Shown here one piece after another: positions 30,810 to 39,714 of a stretch of 64,000 nt of DNA (the stretch's first letter is position 1; each line of letters starts with the position of its first letter). The notes below the pieces were generated by a model. It saw only the letters and a program-made list of their open reading frames with translations, was not told where the DNA came from and ran no database searches. Location: assembly GCF_014269205.2 (NCBI RefSeq), contig NZ_JABWRY020000001.1, forward strand, positions 868,001 to 932,000. The letters are read 5' to 3'. Position numbers and translations under genes: made by a program. Source of the DNA: Pseudomonas kermanshahensis. Lineage in GTDB: Bacteria > Pseudomonadota > Gammaproteobacteria > Pseudomonadales > Pseudomonadaceae.

Positions 30810-31643
30810 ATGACCTACACCCTCGAAGACCTGCTGCACCTCATGGCCCGCCTGCGCGACCCGCAATATGGCTGCCCGTGGGACTTGAAGCAGGACTACG
30901 CCAGCATCGTCCCGCACACTATCGAAGAAGCCTACGAGGTTGCCGACACCATCGAACGCGGCGATTTCGAGCACTTGCAGGGTGAGCTGGGCGATCTGTT
31001 GTTCCAGGTGGTCTACTACAGCCAGCTGGCCCGGGAAGAGGGGCGTTTCGAGTTTGACGGGGTGGTCGACAGCATCACCCGCAAGCTGATCCGCCGCCAC
31101 CCGCACGTATTCCCCACCGGCGAGCTGTATGCACCGGTGGACACGCCCAGCTTGAGCGAGACCCAGGTCAAGTCGCGCTGGGAAGAGATCAAAGCCGAGG
31201 AGCGCGCCGAAAAAAGCGAACCCGAACAGCTGTCGCTGCTCGATGACGTGCCAACGGCATTGCCTGCATTGTCGCGGGCAGCCAAACTGCAAAAGCGTGC
31301 GGCCACGGTCGGTTTCGACTGGCCCGACGCATTGCCGGTGCTGGACAAGGTCCGCGAGGAACTGGACGAAGTCCTGCAGGCCATGGCCGACGGTGATGCC
31401 GATGCGCTGGAAGATGAGGTCGGCGACCTGTTGTTCGCCACCGTCAACCTGGCCCGCCACCTCAAGCAAGACCCGGAACATGCCCTGCGCCGTGCCAATC
31501 GCAAGTTCGAGCGACGTTTCCGTTTTATCGAACAGGCATTGCGCGACAGCGGTCGGCCCATCGAAGACTGTAACCTTGACGAGCTGGATGCCCTTTGGGG
31601 TGAAGCCAAACGTCAGGAAAAGAACCTGCCCAGCTGCGGCTGA
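30810..31643 (+). CDS. mazG: Nucleoside triphosphate pyrophosphohydrolase MazG
   Basis: The 277-residue protein hydrolyses nucleoside triphosphates to monophosphates. Two MazG repeats each carry the metal-binding pattern: EEAYEVADTIE and ELGDLLFQVVYY in the first, REELDEVLQAMAD and EDEVGDLLFATVN in the second. The opening PQYGCPWDLKQDYASI is diagnostic. In E. coli MazG lowers (p)ppGpp, and its place after relA is conserved. A REP pair lies directly upstream. Confidence 0.95.
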   Translation: MTYTLEDLLHLMARLRDPQYGCPWDLKQDYASIVPHTIEEAYEVADTIERGDFEHLQGELGDLLFQVVYYSQLAREEGRFEFDGVVDSITRKLIRRHPHVFPTGELYAPVDTPSLSETQVKSRWEEIKAEERAEKSEPEQLSLLDDVPTALPALSRAAKLQKRAATVGFDWPDALPVLDKVREELDEVLQAMADGDADALEDEVGDLLFATVNLARHLKQDPEHALRRANRKFERRFRFIEQALRDSGRPIEDCNLDELDALWGEAKRQEKNLPSCG

Positions 31644-31665
31644 GCTGTTAAGTGAGTGAACATTC

Positions 31666-32205
31666 ATGAGCCTTTCCCTTCGCGACCAATTGCTCAAAGC
31701 CGGTCTGGTCAACCAGAAACAGGTCTCGCAGACCAATAAAGCCCAGAAGAAACAAAAGCGCCTGGAGCACAAGGGCCAGGTCGAGGTGGACGACACCCAG
31801 CAGCGCCTGGCCAAGGAAGCCATGGCTGAAAAGGCCAAGCGTGACCAGGAGTTGAACCGCCAGCAGCAGGAAAAGGCCGAGCAAAAGGCCCGCGCCGCGC
31901 AGATCAAGCAATTGATCGAAGCGACCCGCCTGCCCAAGCTCAACACTGAGGACTACTACAACTTCGTCGACGACAAGAAGGTCAAGCGCATTGCCGTCAA
32001 TGCCCTGATGCGCAGCAAGCTGAGCAATGGCTCGCTTGCGGTCGTGTCGTTTGCCGGCGGCTACGAAGTGATTCCGCGTGAAGCGGCGGTGAAGATTCAG
32101 GAACGCGACCCGCATCGCGTACTGTTGCTCAACACCCATGTCGAGGAAGCCGACGACGATGACCCGTACGCGGCTTACAAGATCCCTGACGATTTGATGT
32201 GGTAA
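31666..32205 (+). CDS. DUF2058 (YaiL-type) protein
   Basis: The 179-residue protein begins LSLRDQLLKAGLVNQKQVSQ, then has a highly charged, Lys/Glu/Gln-rich segment (about residues 25-85) predicted to be helical, then a compact C-terminal part (LPKLNTEDYYNFVDDKKVKRI). This is the DUF2058 pattern; some members are annotated as polynucleotide-associated, but no activity is established. It follows mazG by 22 bp and ends in a strong terminator. Confidence 0.85.
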   Translation: MSLSLRDQLLKAGLVNQKQVSQTNKAQKKQKRLEHKGQVEVDDTQQRLAKEAMAEKAKRDQELNRQQQEKAEQKARAAQIKQLIEATRLPKLNTEDYYNFVDDKKVKRIAVNALMRSKLSNGSLAVVSFAGGYEVIPREAAVKIQERDPHRVLLLNTHVEEADDDDPYAAYKIPDDLMW

Positions 32206-32210
32206 GCATG

Positions 32211-32237
32211 AAAAACCCCGCCTAGGCGGGGTTTTTT
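32211..32237. terminator. Bidirectional terminator
   Basis: The hairpin ACCCCGCC-TA-GGCGGGGT has A-runs on one side and six T residues on the other, so it can serve both the DUF2058 gene and the small convergent gene. Confidence 0.92.
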
Positions 32238-32262
32238 GTTCAAAGACTGTGGCATTGCAGGG

Positions 32263-32445
32263 TCATTGTGTAGTGCGCTGACTTTCCAGGTCCTCAAGCT
32301 CTACACGGTACTGGTGGGCTTCGTGCTCATTGTGGAACATCCCGACCAATTGGCCTTGTTGGTGCACATCCCAGATCCGCACGCCAGCGGCCAGGCCTTC
32401 GTGGGACATTTTCGATTCGTCGCGTTCGGTTACTTGGACTGTCAT
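32263..32445 (-). CDS. Small conserved hypothetical protein
   Basis: The 60-residue acidic protein (MTVQVTERDESKMSHEGL) has no signal peptide and no membrane helix. The middle (VRIWDVHQQGQLVGMFHNEHEAHQYRVEL) reads as two strands and a helix and looks like a real small folded domain. GGAG lies 9 bp before the ATG, and the gene ends against the bidirectional terminator. I recognise no family; similar short genes occur in this position in pseudomonads. Confidence 0.6.
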   Translation of the reverse strand: MTVQVTERDESKMSHEGLAAGVRIWDVHQQGQLVGMFHNEHEAHQYRVELEDLESQRTTQ

Positions 32446-32633
32446 CGGTAAACTCCACTGCTAGGTTGGTTGCGACATTGTGTCGCACACCTCCTTTATA
32501 GAGTTTGTTAGCAGGCTAAGTAAATAAAACAGGGATGAAACAAGTTTCATGTAGCTCAGGGGCTGCGGTTTGCTTGCTGAGAGAGGGTGAAGGCTGCCAG
32601 GTGCTTGGCTTGGGATTTGAGTGTGGGGCGCAA
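32446..32633. other. AT-richer intergenic sequence
   Basis: This part of the roughly 490-bp gap holds the presumed promoter region of the small gene on the minus strand and otherwise no recognisable feature. A nearby open frame (32535-32861) runs through the composite repeat and looks spurious. Confidence 0.45.
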
Positions 32634-32854
32634 ATCGAGCGCCGCCCGCGCGGCGCATCGCGAGCAACGCTCGCTCCTACGTTTGTTTCGGGCCAATTAT
32701 TCCTGGAGCAAACGCGCGCGACCGCCTTGGCGCGTGACTCGATATCGCGTCGAACAAACCAGGCGGTCGCGTGCGCCTGTCACAGGCGTTACTGGCCAAA
32801 AACAAACGTAGGAGCGAGCGTTGCTCGCGAAGCGCCGCGCGGGCGGCGCTCGAT
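32634..32854. repeat. Composite nested palindrome (extended REP/MITE-like element)
   Basis: Outer arms at 32634-32689 and 32799-32854 are inverted copies of about 56 bp with one mismatch; each contains a REP-like hairpin, GTAGGAGCGAGC and a GCGCCGC stem. Inner arms at 32713-32727 and 32761-32775 (GACCGCCT / AGGCGGTC) form a second palindrome. Between outer REP and inner arms lies a conserved flank (GGCCAATTATTCCTG at 32691-32706 approximately) that recurs at 35586. No transposase gene is inside. The length and nested arms suggest a miniature mobile element. Confidence 0.8.
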
Positions 32855-32889
32855 CTCATAGGCGCTGAAGATGCTGTGGCAAGCACCTC

Positions 32890-32917
32890 AAAAAGAAGCC
32901 CCGCACAAGGCGGGGCT
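32890..32917 (-). terminator. Terminator of the DUF3108 gene
   Basis: On the minus strand, the hairpin AGCCCCGC / GCGGGGCT is followed by TTCTTTTT, 22 bp after the stop of the DUF3108 gene. Confidence 0.85.
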
Positions 32918-32938
32918 CCGGGTGCTTCAGGCTGCGGA

Positions 32939-33649
32939 TCAGTTACCCTTCACCGGCTTGCCATCGACCGTGCCATCCTGCAGCACGATCACGTACTCCT
33001 TGCCATCGGTTTCGACCTGGCGCAGTTGCACAAGCAGGTAGTCCCAGCTCTTGGCGAACCACAGCTCGGTGATGCGCTTGCTCTGGCTAGGGTCGCGCAC
33101 GCGCTCGACCTTGACCGCATCGACCTGGCCGGTCTTGGTGGTCACCTTCTCGGTGCCCAGGACGCGGAAGTCGTAGGTGTCGATCTCGTCACCGTCGACC
33201 ACCTGGTAGGTCATGCTCTTCTTGCCGGCCGCCACATCATGCTGCAGCGCCAGTTGGTAGGACGACTTGTCCAGCACGCCGCGGTTGAGCGGCAGGTTGA
33301 TCGCATCGCCACGGTCGCTACCGGTGACTTTCTTGCTGGTCCAGTCGAAGTTCAGGTCGACCTTCTTCGCCTTGCCCAGGCCGCCACGCTCGAAGTGGTA
33401 CTTCTGCGGCAGCAGGGTGTCGTTTTCCAAGCGCAGGGTGCTTTGCTCGGTCAGGCTGGCGATCATCATGGAAGCCTTGAAATTAAGGTCCCAGGTACCG
33501 TTGGCATTCTTCACCAGGCTGCGCTCGGCGGTGCCGCTCATGGGTAGCTGCTTCCAGTCGGCGGTGTAGCTGGCCGAAAAAGGCTTCAGATCAGCTGCCT
33601 GGAGGGGCAGGGCGAGCACGGCGAGAGCCAAGAGCAGGGCACGACGCAT
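32939..33649 (-). CDS. DUF3108 periplasmic protein
   Basis: The 236-residue protein has a signal peptide (MRRALLLALAVLALPLQA, cleavage after about residue 18). The mature part is rich in beta strands (FSASYTADWKQLPMSGTAERSL and later TYQVVDGDEIDTYDFRVLG). It matches DUF3108 proteins, often found beside purN/purM in Pseudomonas, with no known function. It starts 8 bp after purN and is probably the third gene of a purM-purN operon. It ends in a good terminator. Confidence 0.83.
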   Translation of the reverse strand: MRRALLLALAVLALPLQAADLKPFSASYTADWKQLPMSGTAERSLVKNANGTWDLNFKASMMIASLTEQSTLRLENDTLLPQKYHFERGGLGKAKKVDLNFDWTSKKVTGSDRGDAINLPLNRGVLDKSSYQLALQHDVAAGKKSMTYQVVDGDEIDTYDFRVLGTEKVTTKTGQVDAVKVERVRDPSQSKRITELWFAKSWDYLLVQLRQVETDGKEYVIVLQDGTVDGKPVKGN

Positions 33650-33657
33650 AAAGTCTC

Positions 33658-34311
33658 CTAGGATCGAATCAAATGACCGCTGGCCGCCAGGGGCTGGCCA
33701 TCCAGTAAGGCACCGTGCTCGTCCAGACGCAAGCGCCCCTCGGCGAACCAGTGCACGGCCAACGGGTAGATCAGGTGTTCCTGGTGGTGAACCCGCTGGG
33801 CCAGGCTTTCAGCGGTGTCGTCCGACGTCACCGGTACCACAGCCTGTACGACCAGTGGGCCGCCATCGAGTTCCTCGGTGACGAAGTGTACGCTGCAGCC
33901 ATGCTCGGCGTCGCCTGCGTCCAGGGCCCGTCGGTGGGTGTGCAGGCCCTTGTACTTGGGCAGCAGCGACGGGTGGATATTGAGCAGGCGGCCCTGATAG
34001 TGGCGGACGAAGCCGCCACTGAGGATACGCATGAAGCCGGCCAGCACCACCAGGTCTGGCGCAAAGCCGTCGATGCGCGCCATCAGCGCGGCATCGAAGG
34101 CTTCACGACCGTCAAAGGCGGTGTGGTCCAGTACGGCGGTGTCGATGCCAGCGGCTGCGGCGCGTTGCAGGCCGTAGGCATCGGCGCGGTTGGACACCAC
34201 CGCACGGATGCGCACCGGGCTGTCTTCACCGCGGCAGCTGTCGATCAGGGCTTGCAGGTTGCTGCCGGAACCCGACAGCAATACCACTACATTGCAGGTC
34301 TTGCTCGGCAT
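33658..34311 (-). CDS. purN: Phosphoribosylglycinamide formyltransferase PurN
   Basis: The 217-residue enzyme adds formyl from 10-formyl-THF to GAR in purine synthesis. The motif LLSGSGSNLQALID near residue 11 binds GAR phosphate. The catalytic Asn-His-Asp set lies in LLNIHPSLLPKYKG and SVHFVTEELDGG. The ATG overlaps the purM stop by one base (TGATG), so translation is coupled. Confidence 0.96.
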   Translation of the reverse strand: MPSKTCNVVVLLSGSGSNLQALIDSCRGEDSPVRIRAVVSNRADAYGLQRAAAAGIDTAVLDHTAFDGREAFDAALMARIDGFAPDLVVLAGFMRILSGGFVRHYQGRLLNIHPSLLPKYKGLHTHRRALDAGDAEHGCSVHFVTEELDGGPLVVQAVVPVTSDDTAESLAQRVHHQEHLIYPLAVHWFAEGRLRLDEHGALLDGQPLAASGHLIRS

Positions 34312-35369
34312 CAGTGTGCCTTGAGGTTCTGCAGCTCGACCTGGGCGGCGCCTTCGGCGGCCTCTTCGATGCGGCCGATGACCCAAGGCTGCTCGCCTTC
34401 TGCGCGCAGAACGTTCAGGGCGTTTTCGACCTGGTCCTGGGCTACGCAGATGACCATGCCGACGCCGCAGTTCAGCACGCGGTGCATTTCATGCTCGTCA
34501 ACGTTGCCTTGCGCCTGCAGGAAGTCGAATACCGCTGGACGCTGCCAGCTGGCCACGTCGACCACGGCCTGGGCGTTTTTCGGCAGCACGCGCGGGATGT
34601 TGTCCAGCAGGCCGCCACCGGTGATGTGGGCCATGGCCTTGACTGCGCCCGTCTGCTTGATCAGTTGCAGCAGCGGCTTGACGTAGATGCGGGTCGGCGC
34701 CATCAGCAGGTCGGTCAGTGGCTTGCCGTCGAGCTGGGTGTTCTCGATGTCGGTGCCGGACACTTCGAGGATCTTGCGGATCAGCGAGTAGCCGTTGGAG
34801 TGCGGGCCGGAAGACGGCAGGGCGATCAGCGCGTCGCCGGTGGCAACCTTGGAGCCGTCGATGATCTCGGCTTTTTCTACCACGCCGACGCAGAAGCCGG
34901 CCAGGTCGTAGTCTTCGCCTTCGTACATGCCAGGCATTTCGGCGGTTTCACCACCGACCAGCGAGCAGCCCGCCAGTTCGCAGCCTGCGCCGATACCGGT
35001 GACCACGGTGGCGGCGACGTCAACGTTCAGCTTGCCGGTGGCGTAGTAGTCGAGGAAGAACAGCGGCTCGGCGCCGCACACCACCAGGTCGTTGACGCAC
35101 ATGGCAACCAGGTCCTGGCCGATGCTGTCGTGCTTGTTCAGGTTCAGGGCCAGGCGCAGCTTGGTGCCGACGCCATCGGTGCCGGAGACCAGAACCGGCT
35201 GCTTGTAGCCGGCCGGGATCTCGCAGAGGGCGCCGAAGCCACCCAGGCCACCCATGACTTCAGGGCGTGCGGTGCGTTTTGCCACGCCCTTGATGCGTTC
35301 GACCAGTGCTTCGCCGGCGTCGATGTCTACACCGGCGTCCTTGTAGCTCAGGGAGGGTTGCTTGCTCAT
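34311..35369 (-). CDS. purM: Phosphoribosylformylglycinamidine cyclo-ligase PurM
   Basis: The 352-residue ATP-dependent enzyme closes the imidazole ring of aminoimidazole ribotide. Conserved parts are [20 protein letters not shown] at the start, [12 protein letters not shown] near residue 65, [11 protein letters not shown] near 140 and [17 protein letters not shown] near 245. It is the first gene of purM-purN. The upstream 430 bp holds no gene. Confidence 0.96.
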   Translation of the reverse strand: MSKQPSLSYKDAGVDIDAGEALVERIKGVAKRTARPEVMGGLGGFGALCEIPAGYKQPVLVSGTDGVGTKLRLALNLNKHDSIGQDLVAMCVNDLVVCGAEPLFFLDYYATGKLNVDVAATVVTGIGAGCELAGCSLVGGETAEMPGMYEGEDYDLAGFCVGVVEKAEIIDGSKVATGDALIALPSSGPHSNGYSLIRKILEVSGTDIENTQLDGKPLTDLLMAPTRIYVKPLLQLIKQTGAVKAMAHITGGGLLDNIPRVLPKNAQAVVDVASWQRPAVFDFLQAQGNVDEHEMHRVLNCGVGMVICVAQDQVENALNVLRAEGEQPWVIGRIEEAAEGAAQVELQNLKAH

Positions 35370-35806
35370 TGATCCAGGCCTTTAGGAGGGAGGGATTCTT
35401 AAAAACGACCGTGACGGCCAAGGCCGGCTTTACTGCGGCGGCTGCCTGAAACGTCAGAGGTCTGTGAAGGCGCGCGATTTTATCAGGGTTGCCGTGCAGC
35501 GGCCATCCTCAGGCCGACGGGCAGGGCTTGAAAGCGTTAAAAAGGCTTTTTGGGTAGGGAGTTAATGAGGCGGTCGCCCATCATTCAGGAATAATTGGCC
35601 ACAAAATGTAGGAGCAGCCTTGTGCTGCGAAGCGCCGCGCGGGCGGCGCTCGATCGTGAAAACACCCACAATCCCATGGCCTGCGCCTGGCAGTCATGCG
35701 CGCCCCTGTATAAGGTGTAAGCCATATAGGAGCATTTTTCGTTCCACCGCGGTCACAGCCTGCATGACAACGGCCGTTCCACCTTGTTTCTGGACAGGAA
35801 TCCTCC
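35370..35806. other. Intergenic region between purM and the DUF2066 gene
   Basis: This gap of about 437 bp between divergent genes contains an extended REP element at 35586-35654 and presumably both promoters. I see no ORF or RNA gene. Confidence 0.55.
35586..35654. repeat. Single extended REP element
   Basis: The unit starts CAGGAATAATTGGCC, then GTAGGAGCAGCCTTG, then the stem GCGCCGCGCGGGCGGCGC and ends CTCGAT. The first 15 bases equal the complement of the flank at the left arm of the element near 32.7 kb, and the last 23 or so are those of its right arm. The middle is the ordinary GTAGGAGCAGCC REP type, so it is a hybrid of two subfamilies. It has no facing partner. Confidence 0.8.
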
Positions 35807-36862
35807 ATGCGTCTTTTCAACACTCTGGCAGCAGGTTGTCTTGCCCTGATCTCGCTAGCCGCGCAAGCCGAGAGCGTCTCCGGGCTTTATCAGGTGCGCG
35901 AGCCACTTCAGGGGCAGGGCGCTGAAGCCCGTACCCAGGCCACCGGCAAGGCACTCGAGACGTTGGTCCTGCGCCTGACCGGTGACCCGAAGGCGGCGCA
36001 AAGCCCGGCATTGGCCGAGCTGCGCAAAGACCCGCAGCAAATCATCAACCAGGTCGGTACCGAAGCCGGCCCGCCCGAGTCCGTGCTGGTCGAGTTCGAC
36101 CCCGGCAGCACCGAACGCGCCTTGCGCAAGGCCGGCCTGGCCCTGTGGGGCAGCAACCGGCCATCGATCCTCGGCTGGTGGCTCAACGAAAACGCCGAGG
36201 GCAGCAACCTGGTGGGTGACGGCCAATCCGCCGCCCAGCCCTTGCGCCGTGCCGCCCAGCACCGGGGCCTGCCATTGCGGCTGCCGCTGGCTGACCTGCA
36301 AGAGCAGTTGGTGGCCAATGCCAAGCAGGTCGAAGGCAATGACCCAAAACCGCTGCGCGAAGCTTCCGAGCGTTACGCGGCCGATGCCCTGCTGGCGGTA
36401 CACGCCCAAGAGGCGGATGGCAAATGGCAAGGCAAATGGCAGCTGTGGGTAGGCGACCAGCACGAGCAGGGCAGTGCCGAGGGCGCCGACCAGGCGGCGT
36501 TGGCCGACGCGGTGATGCTGGCGGTTAGCAGCCGCCTGGCGCCGCGCTATGTGACCCGCCCAGGCGCCAGCAGCCAGCAGCAGGTTCAGGTGCAGGGGAT
36601 GAACCTGCAACGCTACGCCGAACTGAGCCGCGTACTCGAACCCTATGGGCCGCGGCTTCAAATGGTTGAAGGCAGCACGCTGACTTACGGTGTCACGGCC
36701 AACCGCGACCAATTACGTGCCCAACTCGGCCTTGCCAAGTTGCAGGAGGTACCGGCTGAGCCGGCGCCCGTTGCCCCTGCCGTGCCTGCTGCTGCAACAG
36801 GCGTGAGCCCCGAGCAACCTGATGTGCCCAAGCCGTTCGACGGCCTGCGTTTTCGCTGGTAA
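35807..36862 (+). CDS. DUF2066 exported protein
   Basis: The 351-residue protein has a signal peptide ending in SLAAQA near residue 22. It follows the DUF2066 pattern with the opening SGLYQVREPLQGQGAEARTQA and the segment LVEFDPGSTERALRKAGLALWG. It ends in a proline/alanine-rich tail. No function is known; the family is found next to perM and hda in pseudomonads. It lies 9 bp before the transporter gene. Confidence 0.83.
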   Translation: MRLFNTLAAGCLALISLAAQAESVSGLYQVREPLQGQGAEARTQATGKALETLVLRLTGDPKAAQSPALAELRKDPQQIINQVGTEAGPPESVLVEFDPGSTERALRKAGLALWGSNRPSILGWWLNENAEGSNLVGDGQSAAQPLRRAAQHRGLPLRLPLADLQEQLVANAKQVEGNDPKPLREASERYAADALLAVHAQEADGKWQGKWQLWVGDQHEQGSAEGADQAALADAVMLAVSSRLAPRYVTRPGASSQQQVQVQGMNLQRYAELSRVLEPYGPRLQMVEGSTLTYGVTANRDQLRAQLGLAKLQEVPAEPAPVAPAVPAAATGVSPEQPDVPKPFDGLRFRW

Positions 36863-36871
36863 GGAGTACCC

Positions 36872-37948
36872 ATGGTTACCGATATGCGCCGCTGGATCTG
36901 GCTGGGCGCTGCACTGCTGATCGCCGTGCTGTTATATAGCCTGCACCATATTCTGACGCCCTTTCTGATTGGCATCCTGCTGGCGTATCTGGCAGACCCG
37001 CTGGTCGACCGCCTGGAGCGCTTGGGGCTGTCCCGCACTTGGGGCGTGGTGGTGGTGTTTAGCCTGTTCACCCTGATACTCATGGCCTTGCTGCTGGTGC
37101 TGGTGCCGATGCTGGCCAAGCAGCTGGTGCGTTTGTACGAACTGGCGCCGCAGATGCTCGACTGGCTGCAGCACGTGGCGTTGCCCTGGGTGCAACACCG
37201 TCTTGGCCTGGCCGACGGCTTCTGGAAGTTCGACAAGATCAAGGCCGCCATTGGCGAGCACATGGGCCAGACCACCGACATCGTCGGTGTCGTACTGTCG
37301 CAGGCCACGGCGTCAAGCCTGGCCTTGATCGCCTGGCTGGCCAACCTGGTGTTGATCCCGGTGGTGGGCTTCTACCTGCTGCGTGACTGGGACCTGATGA
37401 TGGCCAAGCTGCGCAGCCTGCTGCCGCGCCACCGCGAACCGCAGATCGTGGAGTTGGCGGGGGAGTGCCATGAGGTACTGGGCGCGTTCGTCCGCGGCCA
37501 ACTGATGGTCATGCTCGCACTGGGCGTCATCTATTCTGCAGGGCTTATGCTGGTGGGGCTCGAGCTCGGCTTGCTGATCGGCATGCTGGCGGGGTTGGCA
37601 GCGATCGTGCCGTACATGGGCTTTATCATTGGTATCGGCGCGGCGCTGGTGGCCGGCTTGTTCCAGTTTGGCGGTGACTTGTATCCGATGCTGGGCATCG
37701 TTGCGGTGTTCATGGTCGGCCAGGCGCTTGAGGGCATGGTGCTGACGCCCTTGCTGGTGGGCGACCGCATCGGCCTGCACCCGGTGGCGGTGATCTTCGC
37801 CATTCTTGCCGGTGGTGAGCTGTTCGGTTTCACCGGGGTGCTGCTGGCGCTGCCGGTGGCGGCGGTGATCATGGTGCTGCTGCGGCATGCGCACGATTTG
37901 TACAAAGAGTCGGACATGTATGGCGCAGATGTCGATCCAGAATTGTGA
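36872..37948 (+). CDS. AI-2E family transporter (PerM-like)
   Basis: The 358-residue inner-membrane protein has seven or eight hydrophobic helices. Family features are LLAYLADPLVDRLER near residue 38 and the C-terminal EGMVLTPLLVGDRIGLHPVAVIFAILAGGELFGFTGVLLALP. The name comes from a proposed autoinducer-2 export role; the PerM branch has other or unknown substrates. It lies 9 bp after the DUF2066 gene and 150 bp before hda. A GGGGCC-GAAA-GGCCCC hairpin follows its stop. Confidence 0.88.
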   Translation: MVTDMRRWIWLGAALLIAVLLYSLHHILTPFLIGILLAYLADPLVDRLERLGLSRTWGVVVVFSLFTLILMALLLVLVPMLAKQLVRLYELAPQMLDWLQHVALPWVQHRLGLADGFWKFDKIKAAIGEHMGQTTDIVGVVLSQATASSLALIAWLANLVLIPVVGFYLLRDWDLMMAKLRSLLPRHREPQIVELAGECHEVLGAFVRGQLMVMLALGVIYSAGLMLVGLELGLLIGMLAGLAAIVPYMGFIIGIGAALVAGLFQFGGDLYPMLGIVAVFMVGQALEGMVLTPLLVGDRIGLHPVAVIFAILAGGELFGFTGVLLALPVAAVIMVLLRHAHDLYKESDMYGADVDPEL

Positions 37949-38098
37949 GGTGGGGCCGAAAGGCCCCCATAAAGAGCTGCAACTTGTTGATTTTGTTTGC
38001 GCTCTTCTGCTCACTGATTGTGCCGCCCGCGCTCCGGGTATAGACTTTGCACACTGTTCACCAAAGGCCCCCCGTGGTCCTAGCGACCGCCCGCGAGC

Positions 38099-38806
38099 AT
38101 GAAACCACCGATCCAGTTGCCCCTGGGTGTGCGCCTGCGCGATGACGCCACCTTCATCAACTACTATCCGGGCGCCAATGCTGCGGCATTGGGCTACGTC
38201 GAGCGCCTATGCGAAGCTGACGCCGGCTGGACCGAGAGCCTCATCTACCTGTGGGGCAAGCAGGGTGTCGGCCGCACTCACCTGTTGCAGGCTGCAACCC
38301 ACCGTTTCCAGCAATTGGGCGAGCCCGCCGTCTACCTGCCGTTGGCGCAGTTGCTCGAGCGCGGTGTCGAATTGCTCGACCACCTCGAGCAATACGAGCT
38401 GGTGTGCATCGACGACTTGCACGTAATTGCCGGCAAGGCTGATTGGGAAGAGGCCATGTTCCACCTCTTCAATCGCCTGCGCGACAGTGGCCGCCGCTTG
38501 CTGCTAGCGGCCTCCAGCTCGCCGCGCGAACTGCCTATCAAACTGGCTGACCTCAAGTCGCGGTTGACCCTGGCGCTGATCTTCCAGATGCGCGGCATGT
38601 CTGATGAAGACAAGCTGCGTGCCCTGCAGTTGCGCGCGTCGCGCCGTGGCCTGCACCTCACCGATGAGGTTGGTCATTTCATCCTCACCCGCGGTACCCG
38701 CAGCATGAGCGCGTTGTTCGACCTGCTCGAGCGCCTCGATCAGGCATCGCTGCAAGCGCAGCGCAAGCTGACCATTCCCTTCCTGAAGGAAACCCTGGGC
38801 TGGTAA
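38099..38806 (+). CDS. hda: DnaA regulatory inactivator Hda
   Basis: The 235-residue AAA+ protein is DnaA-like but lacks the DNA-binding domain IV. With the sliding clamp it promotes hydrolysis of DnaA-bound ATP and prevents reinitiation. An N-terminal IQLPLGVRLRDDATF segment holds the clamp-binding QLPLG motif. Walker A is GKQGVGRTHLL and Walker B LVCIDDLHVIAG. The arginine-finger region and RGTRSMSALFDLLERLD follow. Length is normal. Confidence 0.92.
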   Translation: MKPPIQLPLGVRLRDDATFINYYPGANAAALGYVERLCEADAGWTESLIYLWGKQGVGRTHLLQAATHRFQQLGEPAVYLPLAQLLERGVELLDHLEQYELVCIDDLHVIAGKADWEEAMFHLFNRLRDSGRRLLLAASSSPRELPIKLADLKSRLTLALIFQMRGMSDEDKLRALQLRASRRGLHLTDEVGHFILTRGTRSMSALFDLLERLDQASLQAQRKLTIPFLKETLGW

Positions 38807-38867
38807 GCCCCTGAAATCCTTGGGCCAGAGCGGAAAAACGAAAAAGTCACATCTTTTTCGATAAAAT

Positions 38868-38896
38868 TTGCAAATGGCCATGATAGAGGGCATAGT
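38868..38896 (+). promoter_or_regulatory. Putative sigma-70 promoter of the first NlpC/P60 gene
   Basis: TTGCAA (38868) and CATAGT (38891) are 17 bp apart. A perfect CGAAAAAG / CTTTTTCG hairpin (38839-38860) just upstream may end hda transcription. Both are motif-based. Confidence 0.4.
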
Positions 38897-38927
38897 TTCC
38901 CCCTTCTAAAGGATTACTGACACGGTC

Positions 38928-39575
38928 GTGCCCATGCTAAAGCGCTTCGCACCCCTCGTGCCCCTCGCACTCGTGACCCTGCTTTTTGGCTGCGCGGCAC
39001 AAGCCCCGGTATCTCAGCCCCAGGATCACACCCCGATCGCCGCACAGTCGGCGTTCAAGGCCAAAGCCTCGTCTTCGTCGGTATTCGGCGAACCGGAAGA
39101 GCTGGCCACTGAAGATGACCTGGAGGCCTTCTCCAGCAGCAGCAAGCCTTACCAGTTGCCAGTTCTGGCTGACAGCATTCTCGAGCGCGGCATGTCGTTG
39201 ATCGGCACCCGCTACCGCTTCGGTGGTACCTCGGAGAAGTCCGGCTTCGACTGCAGCGGCTTCATCGGTTACCTGTTCCGCGAAGAAGCCGGCATGACCT
39301 TGCCGCGTTCGACGCGTGAAATGATCAACGTCGATGCCCCGAAAGTGGCGCGCAACAAGCTCAAGCCAGGCGACCTGCTGTTCTTCAGCACCAATGGTCG
39401 TGGTCGTGTGAGCCATGCGGGCATCTACCTGGGTGACAACCAGTTCATCCACTCCAGCAGCCGCCGCAGCGGCGGTGTGCGCATCGACAGCCTCGGTGAT
39501 CGCTACTGGAGCAAGACCTTCATCGAAGCCAAGCGTGCCTTGGCGATGGCGCCGACCAACATCGCGCGCAACTGA
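38928..39575 (+). CDS. NlpC/P60 peptidoglycan endopeptidase lipoprotein (1)
   Basis: The 215-residue protein is likely a cell-wall cysteine peptidase anchored to the outer membrane. The lipobox is LLFGC near residue 22. The catalytic Cys is in KSGFDCSGFIGYLF near residue 107, and the His in VSHAGIYLGDNQFIHSS near 157. A GTG start at 38928 is assumed because AAAGGA lies 13 bp upstream; an ATG two codons later is equally possible. A paralogue follows 140 bp downstream. Confidence 0.87.
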   Translation: MPMLKRFAPLVPLALVTLLFGCAAQAPVSQPQDHTPIAAQSAFKAKASSSSVFGEPEELATEDDLEAFSSSSKPYQLPVLADSILERGMSLIGTRYRFGGTSEKSGFDCSGFIGYLFREEAGMTLPRSTREMINVDAPKVARNKLKPGDLLFFSTNGRGRVSHAGIYLGDNQFIHSSSRRSGGVRIDSLGDRYWSKTFIEAKRALAMAPTNIARN

Positions 39576-39714
39576 TGTCAAAATGATATATCCTGCCGCG
39601 GCGGCGATGCTTTGAAAAAAGCTCGCCGCCGTGCGCATTTACAGAAAGCGTCTAATCTAAATTCTCAACACTTTTCGGCTGCGGTCCAGCGGTCTCAGAC
39701 AGGATGTTCTGGCC

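Noticed and set aside
32535..32861. A 108-codon frame over the composite palindrome
   Set aside because: It is made almost wholly of repeat sequence and would have a self-complementary coding region.
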